A stretch of 64,000 nucleotides of DNA from Desulfobacterales bacterium (GTDB taxonomy: Bacteria > Desulfobacterota > Desulfobulbia > Desulfobulbales > JAGXFP01): NCBI GenBank assembly GCA_024637225.1, contig JAGXFP010000034.1, positions 62,001 to 126,000 of the forward strand. The letters run 5' to 3'. Each line of letters opens with the position of its first letter. Positions within the stretch are counted from its first letter, which is position 1. Of the stretch, positions 51,945 to 58,991 are shown piece after piece. Under the pieces are notes generated by a model. It was not told where the DNA came from and did not search any database. It saw only the letters and a program-made list of their open reading frames with translations. The translations under genes and the position numbers were made by a program.

Positions 51945-52448
51945 ACTTTTAATTGAATAGTTTCAAATAGTTGTGGCTGGAATTCTGTTTCATTCATGTA
52001 ACTATATATTTGCCATTTCTGCCTTAAAAAAGTGATTACATCTCCAGAATGAGCAGCTCACCATGGCCGCTCCGTCAGAACCAATCCTGGATGCAGGTCA
52101 GGACATCACTCTCCTGAAGACCGTCTTTTCCCCCGAAAGGAAATTCACCTCCCATAAGGCAAGGATACGCCATCCTCTTGATTGACGATCCACTACTTTG
52201 GCGGAGTAAACTGATCAATGAGTGCTACGCCGGCACTAACCAATCAAGGATGAGGGGGAAATCATAAAGAATTGTATTGTAAACAGGAGAGACGAACTTA
52301 ATCATGCGGTAGTGGCTAATACCAGCAGCATTTTGGCATTGTCGCTGATCCGGTCGCCTGGAAGGGCAATGTGCGGGCCGCACCGGAAACAGCACTCGGG
52401 ACTTTTCGCGGCGCCATCAAATCTTTATTGCCAAACAATTTCAGCTAA
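51945..52448. other. Intergenic region without a recognised gene
   Basis: About 500 nt upstream of the glycan cluster. A short open stretch near 52250-52400 (plus) has an AGGAGA but no persistent frame and is judged remnant or noise. The promoter of the cluster should lie near 51950-52050 but is not clear. Confidence 0.4.
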
Positions 52449-53201
52449 TTACAACCGCGCGGCAGCTTTCTTGATATTGTCGATCCGCTTTTCGTTGGCC
52501 GGATGGGAGCTGAGAAAGCCCCCGCCGCTGCCGAACCTGGCTTGCAGAGTCTCGATGGCCCGCAGCATTGCGTAAGGGTCATGCCCGAGATCGTTCAAGG
52601 TCCTGACCGCGAAATTGTCAGCCTCCAACTCGTCGTCCCTGGAAAAATGGGCGTTGACCGCCGCCTGCCCCAACTTGCCGAGCTGCGAGGAAGTCAGGGC
52701 GCCGATCGTGCCACCCACCGAGACCGCCGCCTTAAAAGCCGTGTCGGTGAGGATCATTTCTTTCATCTGGTCATAGGTGTGCTTGAGCTGGACATGCCCG
52801 ATTTCATGGCAGATTACCGCCAATACCTGATCGTCGGGCATGGCATCCATCAGACCGGAGTAAACCCGGACCGTGCCGTCGGCCATGGCGAAGGCGTTAA
52901 CCTCTTCCTCGAGATAGACCTTGAAGTCGAAATTCTGTCCGCCATAGTTCCGCAGGCCTTGAGTCAGGTTCCGCAATCTCGTAGCATAGGGACTGCCATC
53001 CGGCGCCACCTTGTGCTTCCTGTCCATCTTCTCGGACGCCAGCGAAGCGGTTTGCTTGACGCTCTTTTCATCCAGGGTGGTGGCCTGCAGCACTCCGACC
53101 CCAAGACTAATAGCTGTCTCCTTGTTAAAACCGTCATCGGCCGCACAACCGGAAAACGTCAGAACGGCAAGCAGGCAGAGGAGCAGTTTGCGCGGGACCA
53201 T
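52449..53201 (-). CDS. M48-family metallopeptidase lipoprotein
   Basis: 250 aa. The signal ends in lipobox FSGC (Cys19). The zinc site is HEIGH in LAVICHEIGHVQLKH, with the third ligand Glu likely in the DDELEADNFAVR segment (ExxxD pattern). This resembles LoiP/YcaL and BepA-type periplasmic quality-control proteases without the TPR half. Active in the periplasm on the outer membrane. It is flanked by gene-poor sequence on both sides. Confidence 0.9.
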   Translation of the reverse strand: MVPRKLLLCLLAVLTFSGCAADDGFNKETAISLGVGVLQATTLDEKSVKQTASLASEKMDRKHKVAPDGSPYATRLRNLTQGLRNYGGQNFDFKVYLEEEVNAFAMADGTVRVYSGLMDAMPDDQVLAVICHEIGHVQLKHTYDQMKEMILTDTAFKAAVSVGGTIGALTSSQLGKLGQAAVNAHFSRDDELEADNFAVRTLNDLGHDPYAMLRAIETLQARFGSGGGFLSSHPANEKRIDNIKKAAARL

Positions 53202-53642
53202 ATTCTTCTCCAGTATTATCCTTCAATGTAATCAGAGCGAAGCTTAACTTTTCCAGTACTCCCGATCAACAATAGTTGATTAAGTATATCCCCCTATGCG
53301 AATTATTGGCAAGAAGAGTCGGTAGTATAAAGCTGAGTAGAGCAGCTTGCCTGTTTTTATTTAGGGTGCAAACGAAAACATTATGGTCTTGTGGTAAAAG
53401 GACGGCTTTGACGCTCCACTACCATTGTCAAATCAAGACTTACCTGCTGCAAAAGGAGCCGTTTCGACCCAAGAGAAGACAACCATCTATGGATCAAGCA
53501 ACCCAGAACCCTAAAAATCTATGAAAACAAATAAAGTTATTGCAAAAGTGTCCGATTCTAGTACAACCGATAATCAAGGTGCTCTTTTCTCCTTGGAAAA
53601 TTCTCGTCCAGTAAATCTTGTCCCGCGTATTGCACCTTGCCT
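53202..53642. other. Intergenic region ending in a strong terminator; possible sRNA
   Basis: Contains repeat copy 3 (53328-53380). Downstream of it about 260 nt lead into a strong plus-strand terminator although no credible gene precedes it. ORF 53521-53826 runs through the terminator and is doubted. A small RNA or decayed gene is the simplest reading. Confidence 0.4.
53328..53380 (+). repeat. Dispersed stop-codon-type repeat, copy 3
   Basis: TAAAGCTGAGTAGAGCAGCT, then TGCCTG and TATTTAGGGTGCAAACGAAA. Partial internal deletion compared with the 58.9-kb copy. Confidence 0.7.
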
Positions 53643-53687
53643 GAAGCCGGTTCTCGTATCCCTTGCGAGAACCGGCTTTCTTTTTTC
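53643..53687 (+). terminator. Strong orphan terminator
   Basis: GAAGCCGGTTCTCG and CGAGAACCGGCTTTC form a 13-14 bp stem followed by TTTTTT. No annotated gene ends upstream on this strand. Confidence 0.88.
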
Positions 53688-53915
53688 AACCCGCCTCCTT
53701 GACGCTATTGGACAGTTCCTCCTGATATCTGCCAATAATTATTTGTTTCTGCGGCCGTTCGCGGTGGAGAAATCAAACCCCTCCCCTTTGTCTGCCTCTG
53801 GGCGATGGTCACAAGACTCGGCCTGATTATCGTTTTTGCACGCCGGTCCCCATTCTAAAATCGTGGTCCTGGCTGCATTTTGACAATTGCCATTGGCGAC
53901 GCCCTCAACGTTGAT

Positions 53916-54443
53916 TCAGTAATTCAAACTTATGAGCAGATTCAAGACCTCCCCGTCGTACGAAAATTCGGCTTCGGAAAAGGACGGCGCACTGAGCATC
54001 GAGACCTCCGCGCCCCCTGAAAAGCCATAGCCTTCTTTCGGCACGCCAAAAAAATTTGTGTCAAGTTCACCATTTAGATTTTCATCGTGAATCACGGCTA
54101 TAGCGTAAGTCCCCGGCTCGACGCCTACAAAGTCGCAGTGGGCCTCCCGCCCCTTCACCTTTGCAATCACAATTTTGTCCGCGTAGCGCATAAACTTCTT
54201 CGGGTATCCTTCCGGGCCTGAGAAAAGCGCGCACGCGACACCGCCGGCGTTGTTTCTGAGATTCGGAATCTCCAGATGAATTCCTTCACAGGTTGATTGC
54301 GCAAAAGCGAGGCAGGGAAAATTGCTAATGATCGATCCCACCCACCATGCAAGACATAAAACCCTGAGGGGAAGCGGGCTTCCCGGGTTCATCCTCCGGC
54401 AAGCCGCCGGGGATTTGCCAATCGTTAAATGATTCATGCTCAC
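53916..54443 (-). CDS. Secreted DUF2141 protein
   Basis: 175 aa. The signal peptide probably begins at the internal Met of MNPGSPLPLRVLCLAWW and ends near AFAQS. The DUF2141 domain spans about 55-175: GGVACALFSGPEGYP, GTYAIAVIHDENLNGELDTN, FGVPKEGYGFS. DUF2141 proteins are small beta-rich periplasmic proteins of unknown role. The upstream 17 codons are doubtful. The gene starts about 100 nt downstream of the TVP38-like gene and repeat copy 4. Confidence 0.82.
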   Translation of the reverse strand: MSMNHLTIGKSPAACRRMNPGSPLPLRVLCLAWWVGSIISNFPCLAFAQSTCEGIHLEIPNLRNNAGGVACALFSGPEGYPKKFMRYADKIVIAKVKGREAHCDFVGVEPGTYAIAVIHDENLNGELDTNFFGVPKEGYGFSGGAEVSMLSAPSFSEAEFSYDGEVLNLLISLNY

Positions 54444-54488
54444 TTTTCCTCTCCGGATAATTAATTCCCGGGCTACTCATAAATTTCA

Positions 54489-54545
54489 GCTTGCACCCAC
54501 AGGGCATAAGTTTCGTACGAGCAGACAAGCTGCTCAACTCAGCTA
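54489..54545 (-). repeat. Dispersed stop-codon-anchored repeat, copy 4
   Basis: Minus strand TAGCTGAGTTGAGCAGCTTG, then TCTGCTCGTACGAAACTTAT and GCCCTGTGGGTGCAAGC. The TAG is the stop codon of the TVP38-like gene. GAGCAG/CTGCTC can pair. Confidence 0.78.
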
Positions 54546-55193
54546 TAAATTCCCATATTTTTTCCGCAAAAAATGCTGGAGGAGATAGCCGGCCAGCAGG
54601 AGGGCCAGGGCTGTGATCAGGATTTTCAGATCCATTTCCATTAAGGCGCCGCCCAGAACGATAAAGGGAATGCTCAGTCCGAACTGAGCGGTCCAGTTGA
54701 TCACCATATAGGGAATAAATCCCAATTCCGCCATGGCCAGCAGGTTGTTTTTGGCCGCGTATGGCAAACCGGGGATCAGCATGAAGATAACGGCGGGCCA
54801 CCTTTTTTTGTCGTCATCGAATTTGGGGATCGATAGATTAAATGGTTTAAGCAGAACCTCAACCCACCTTCGCAGGAACGAATGGACCAGATAATAGGTG
54901 ACGGCCATATGAAAAGCCATGATCAGCGACGACAGGAGCAGGCCCTGGACTATACCGAATTTGATCCCCACCAGGACCAGAAAAATGGTGATCGGCACCC
55001 CGACAAGCGGCAGGAGCAGCATCAGAAAGAGGAAGAGGGTAGGATGGATGTGGCTGGACAGATATTCGCTCAGGATGATCGTCGGCTCATAACGGTAGAT
55101 CAGGTAAATGGCCGTGGTCAAAACAACGACGGCCGCGGTACCGATTATCACCAGTTTGCCTGTGTCGATTTTCCCAGGTTTTTTTTCCTGCAT
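54543..55193 (-). CDS. TVP38/TMEM64 (DedA/VTT-like) membrane protein
   Basis: 216 aa from MQEKKPGKID (the ORF track adds 30 codons that overlap the upstream gene). About five to six hydrophobic segments; the VTT-type core includes LLPLVGVPITIFLVLVGIKF and FMLIPGLPYAAKNNLLAMAE. Relatives are lipid scramblases or transporters of undecaprenyl phosphate and phospholipids. It is 14 nt after the phosphatase-EEP fusion and is the last gene of that operon. Its stop codon is part of repeat copy 4. Confidence 0.85.
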   Translation of the reverse strand: MQEKKPGKIDTGKLVIIGTAAVVVLTTAIYLIYRYEPTIILSEYLSSHIHPTLFLFLMLLLPLVGVPITIFLVLVGIKFGIVQGLLLSSLIMAFHMAVTYYLVHSFLRRWVEVLLKPFNLSIPKFDDDKKRWPAVIFMLIPGLPYAAKNNLLAMAELGFIPYMVINWTAQFGLSIPFIVLGGALMEMDLKILITALALLLAGYLLQHFLRKKYGNL

Positions 55194-55207
55194 GGCTTGG
55201 GTCCCGT

Positions 55208-57628
55208 TTAACTGGCCGGCTTGATTTCGGGGTCGTAAATGAAAACGCTGAGTACCGGCAGATGATCGGAGGCAAGCCGGCATTCCCAGTCATTGATGAC
55301 GCTCTCGCTTATCGGGGCCAAGTGCCGCGAATGAAAGACATGGTCCAGCCTGAAGATTGGATACGAGGAGAAAAAGGTCGGGTCCGGCTGGGAGGCAGGG
55401 TAGATTTTCCGGGCGTCCCGCAGTTTTTCGGTCAGCAGGTTGTATACGGCCGAGTTGACGCCCGCATTCAGATCCGCGCAGAAAATTACCGGTTCCGAGA
55501 CCGGGATCTTGGCGAGCATCCGTTTTTCGATGTGTTGCATCTGGATCAACCTCTCTCTTTTAAGCAGGCCCAGATGAGTATTGAACAGATGAACCGGGCC
55601 ATGGCGGGTCTCGAACCTGACCCACACAAGACCCCTTTGCTCGAGGGGATTGGCTATGGTGAGTTGGGGCAGAAAGATGCATCTCATTACCCTGAAGGGA
55701 AAGCGGCCCAAAACCGCCAGCCCGTATTCACCTCCCCGGTCCTTGAGGATAGGGAAAAAAACACTTTGCATGTCAAGCTGTTCGGCAATCATCGCGATCT
55801 GATCCTGACGGCCGGTGCGCTCCATGTACCGGTCGACTTCCTGGAGAGCCACGATATCCGGAGTGTTGCGGTTGATGATCCTGGCAATCCGGGCCGGAAG
55901 AAGTTTCCCGTCCATCCCGATGCAACTATGGATGTTATAGGTCATTACCCTGATGATTTCCGGGCCATAATCGGTTTTCCCCACAGCGGGGACGGGAGCC
56001 GGCCACCGGTTTGCGAGAATGCGCCTGACCTTGTCCCGGAGATCAAGGGGGCGCAGATGGGCCTGATAGCTGACCTCCGGAATCTGCGGAATATCCGGGA
56101 GAATGACGAATCCCTTGGTCTCATGGGTGCCCGGTCCGCCGTGGGAACCGTTTTCGATGGGGAAACTCAGGGATTCGCCTTCAGGCCGCCAGCCGGATAT
56201 AACAAAATCACCGGCATGTCGATGGCGGCAGAGGATCAGCATATCTTCGGTGACTTCACCGAGAAAGGGGTGATCGGCTCCGAAAGCCTCCAAGGCCTTT
56301 TCAGACAGCTCGCCGCTGCCGGATGGGGTGGTGCAGATCACCGTATCGTCGCGCACATGAAAGACCAGGGGAATTTCCGCCTCCCGGACCAGCCGTTCGG
56401 CATAGTCCATCATCTCCCCGGATGTGGGCCGGAGCGGCAGATAGATGTGGCCCAGGGGGCCCATGGCGGTGATGTGGATTCTGCTGTCGCCGCCCTTGTT
56501 CCGGACTCCGGGCGATTCATCCTTTGTACCGCGCCGCAGAAAAGCCATGCTCCGCTGTTGGAGCTTGGCATGGGGAATCATGCTCTCCGGCTCGGCATAG
56601 CCGCAATCCTTGAGCACCCCCCGGCTGAATACCTCCTGGACCGCTTCCCGCAGGGTTCTGCCGCTCCGAATCAGATAGGGTACGGCGTTTTCCTGGCCGT
56701 GGTCTGAATAGATGAAGACGTGATAGTCCCGTTTATTCGAGCGCATGGCCTTATTGACCAGATCCTTAATGGTGGCGTCGATGCCTTTCAGGGTCCAGAG
56801 GGCGAAGGCGGAAGAGGGATTGCGGCGGTGGGAATGTTCGTCGTAACCGATAAAATTCGCATGAATAATCGGCAGGCCCCGGGCAAGGTCCATTTTGACA
56901 TGCAAACGGACCAGCTCCCGCATGACGATGGCGGCCCCGATCCGCGAAAAGATGAATTTGAATTCCTTGTAGGGGTTTTTGCGGACGAAAACCCCTTTGA
57001 AAAAATCATAAATCGCCAGTCCCGCTTCCAGCAGAGAAAGCCCGATGATCCGGCCGATTTTATCCAAATTACCGAGAAAGAACCAGGCCAGTTTCCTGAG
57101 CTTGATATCGCGAAAAATGGAATCGAGGGTCATGGACTGGATGCAGAAACGGGCCTCCCCGGCGCCGCCGGCAAAAATATTGGTATAGGAACTACCGCCG
57201 GCAAGGAGACCCTCATGCTTTTTTTCGAGTTCCCCGGCAAGCTGGTCCACCGCCGCCGCGTCAAACATAACTTTTTCCCGGCGCTCTTCACGATTAAAGT
57301 ATTTGAAAGCGGGGACCGCGGTCCTGACCCCGAAAAAAAGCTCGGCCTGGACGGCCGGCGTGGCCGAAGGTAGCCCGGAATAGAATTTTCTTAAGACGAA
57401 ATGTTCCTGTTGGATCAGGCGCTGCATAAAGGGCAGCCGATTTTTGTCAATAGCCGCCAGCAACCGGTCATAACCGAGGCCGTCGATCTGGATAAGCAAC
57501 ACTCCGGGAGAATGAACCGCATGTTCGTCGCCGCCATATTTCCTCTTCCGCAGATGTCGGGCCGCCCATTCGCTGCGGCTAAAAAAGTGGCGAAAACGGT
57601 GTATTTTTCTGCCCAGGCGGCTAAGCAA
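55208..57628 (-). CDS. Fusion of alkaline-phosphatase-like phosphodiesterase and EEP (endonuclease/exonuclease/phosphatase) domain
   Basis: 806 aa starting at TTG, preceded by GGAGAGGTGAG and 3 nt after the GT4 stop. Residues about 40-520: alkaline-phosphatase superfamily (type I phosphodiesterase) with metal sites DGLGYD, nucleophile region PSATPAVQAE, GYDEHSHRRN and YSDHGQENA. Residues about 550-800: EEP fold with MTYNIHS, VALQEVDRYMERT, FNTHLGLL, CADLNA and ASDHLPVLSV. No signal peptide is evident. All catalytic residues seem present in both halves, so two phosphoester hydrolysis steps by one polypeptide are plausible. Co-transcription with a GT4 enzyme and a TVP38-like protein points to lipid or glycolipid phosphate chemistry. 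Confidence 0.88.
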   Translation of the reverse strand: MLSRLGRKIHRFRHFFSRSEWAARHLRKRKYGGDEHAVHSPGVLLIQIDGLGYDRLLAAIDKNRLPFMQRLIQQEHFVLRKFYSGLPSATPAVQAELFFGVRTAVPAFKYFNREERREKVMFDAAAVDQLAGELEKKHEGLLAGGSSYTNIFAGGAGEARFCIQSMTLDSIFRDIKLRKLAWFFLGNLDKIGRIIGLSLLEAGLAIYDFFKGVFVRKNPYKEFKFIFSRIGAAIVMRELVRLHVKMDLARGLPIIHANFIGYDEHSHRRNPSSAFALWTLKGIDATIKDLVNKAMRSNKRDYHVFIYSDHGQENAVPYLIRSGRTLREAVQEVFSRGVLKDCGYAEPESMIPHAKLQQRSMAFLRRGTKDESPGVRNKGGDSRIHITAMGPLGHIYLPLRPTSGEMMDYAERLVREAEIPLVFHVRDDTVICTTPSGSGELSEKALEAFGADHPFLGEVTEDMLILCRHRHAGDFVISGWRPEGESLSFPIENGSHGGPGTHETKGFVILPDIPQIPEVSYQAHLRPLDLRDKVRRILANRWPAPVPAVGKTDYGPEIIRVMTYNIHSCIGMDGKLLPARIARIINRNTPDIVALQEVDRYMERTGRQDQIAMIAEQLDMQSVFFPILKDRGGEYGLAVLGRFPFRVMRCIFLPQLTIANPLEQRGLVWVRFETRHGPVHLFNTHLGLLKRERLIQMQHIEKRMLAKIPVSEPVIFCADLNAGVNSAVYNLLTEKLRDARKIYPASQPDPTFFSSYPIFRLDHVFHSRHLAPISESVINDWECRLASDHLPVLSVFIYDPEIKPAS

Positions 57629-57631
57629 ATC

Positions 57632-58912
57632 TCACCTCTCCGGCTGATCCTCCGAGAAAGAGCCGACCGCGGCGGCCGCCTTTTCCTGGAGGAGTTCCCA
57701 TTCGGTTCTGATTGCCAGGCGGGCCGAATCAAAGATGTCGGTTTCGGTGAGATGGGGATAATGGCTGCCGGAGATGGTTTTTTCATAAAGATCGGCCAGT
57801 CTGGCGGCGCTTTTCTCTCGGGAAAATCCCCGGGCGGTTGCAAGGGCGTTACGGCTCCACTCTTCAAGCCGTGACCGGTCAGCCAGGGCCTCGGCCAGAA
57901 CCCGGGCAAATTCCTCCTCGAAAGCGTCTGCATCGAGCCTGATGCCGTTGACCTCGTCCCGCATGACATCATCGACCCCGGAGGCACTCAGGGCAATGAC
58001 CGGTGTCGAGGCGGCCATCGCCTCGGCCAGCACCAGCCCCTGGGTTTCGGAACGGGAGGCGAAGACGAAAATATCGGCGGCGACATAACAGTCGGCAAGC
58101 TCATTGCCGGTAAAGTTGCCGGGCATGATCAGACGCTCTGCAATATTATTTTCCCGGAAGATCTCCCTGATATCCGGTTCCGCGTCTCCCCTGCCGGCCA
58201 CCACGAAACAGGCCGCGGGGTTTTCCTTTATATAGCGGGCCACGGCGCGGGCCAGAAACGGCAGGTTTTTCTCCCTGGCCAGCCTCCCCACATGCCCTAT
58301 AACCACCGTATCCCTGTCGATCCGGTGCTTCTGCCGGAAACGGCCGCCATCGCCATTTTGAAAAAACTCGAGATCGATGCCGGTGGGAAGCACCTCCACA
58401 GCAGATTTCACCCCCCGTTCGATCAGGAGATTCTTGACGCTGGTGCTGGGGGCGATCACCTGATTGCAGAGATTGGCGTACTGGGTGGCCAGGTTGATCA
58501 CAAAGCGTTTCAGGACCTTGGAGTCGAGGGGAACGTAATGGGTATAATTCTCGTAGAGGGTGTGATGGGTAAAGACCAGGGGCAGGTCAAAGGTGCGGGC
58601 GGCGCGCAGGGCCGCGTCCCCGAGCAGAAAGGGGTGATGGCTGTGGATGATATCGGCTTTGAATTCCCTGATCGTATCATCGATGATGCCCGGGACCGGG
58701 ATCCGGACCGAAAAATCACTGCCGTTAAAATTCTGGAACGCCGGAACCCGGACCACATCCTCGGCAGGCCCTCGGTCCTTCTCCGCAAAGGTCGGAGCGA
58801 TTATCCGCACGGCATGGCCGGCCTCGCGCAGATCCTCGGCAAAGGTCGATACCGAGCGGGCGACCCCGCCGACATGGGGCAGATAGGTATTGGTGAACAT
58901 GCAGATTTTCAT
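57632..58912 (-). CDS. Family 4 glycosyltransferase
   Basis: 426 aa from MKICMFTNTYLPHVGGVARS (the ORF track adds 23 codons from within repeat copy 5). GT-B fold: the N-terminal glycine-rich loop HVGGVARS and the C-terminal nucleotide-sugar site SRSETQGLVLAEAMAASTPV (ExxxxxxxE). Resembles diacylglycerol/phosphatidylinositol glycosyltransferases such as MgdA-like enzymes, but the acceptor cannot be set. Middle of the operon between the glycosidase and the phosphatase fusion. Confidence 0.92.
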   Translation of the reverse strand: MKICMFTNTYLPHVGGVARSVSTFAEDLREAGHAVRIIAPTFAEKDRGPAEDVVRVPAFQNFNGSDFSVRIPVPGIIDDTIREFKADIIHSHHPFLLGDAALRAARTFDLPLVFTHHTLYENYTHYVPLDSKVLKRFVINLATQYANLCNQVIAPSTSVKNLLIERGVKSAVEVLPTGIDLEFFQNGDGGRFRQKHRIDRDTVVIGHVGRLAREKNLPFLARAVARYIKENPAACFVVAGRGDAEPDIREIFRENNIAERLIMPGNFTGNELADCYVAADIFVFASRSETQGLVLAEAMAASTPVIALSASGVDDVMRDEVNGIRLDADAFEEEFARVLAEALADRSRLEEWSRNALATARGFSREKSAARLADLYEKTISGSHYPHLTETDIFDSARLAIRTEWELLQEKAAAAVGSFSEDQPER

Positions 58913-58917
58913 AATCC

Positions 58918-58991
58918 ATACCCACAGGGGAAGTTTCGTTTGCACCCTAAAAGGGCATATAAAAGCAGACACGCTGCTCAACTCAGCTTTA
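58918..58991 (-). repeat. Dispersed stop-codon-anchored repeat, copy 5 (longest)
   Basis: Minus strand TAAAGCTGAGTTGAGCAGCG, then TGTCTGCTTTTATATGCCCT and TTTAGGGTGCAAACGAAACT, ending CCCTGTGGGTATG. Its TAA is the stop codon of the glycosidase gene and it fills the gap to the GT4 gene. Confidence 0.8.

Noticed and set aside
52312-52575. 87-aa plus-strand ORF near the M48 peptidase
   Set aside because: Its 3' half is antisense to the peptidase gene and the 5' half has no convincing start.
53521-53826. 101-aa plus-strand ORF
   Set aside because: Reads through a strong hairpin terminator and has no domain or good ribosome-binding site; kept only as a possible sRNA region.
55262-56707. 481-aa plus-strand ORF
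   Set aside because: Antisense to the phosphatase-EEP fusion, whose motifs are convincing.
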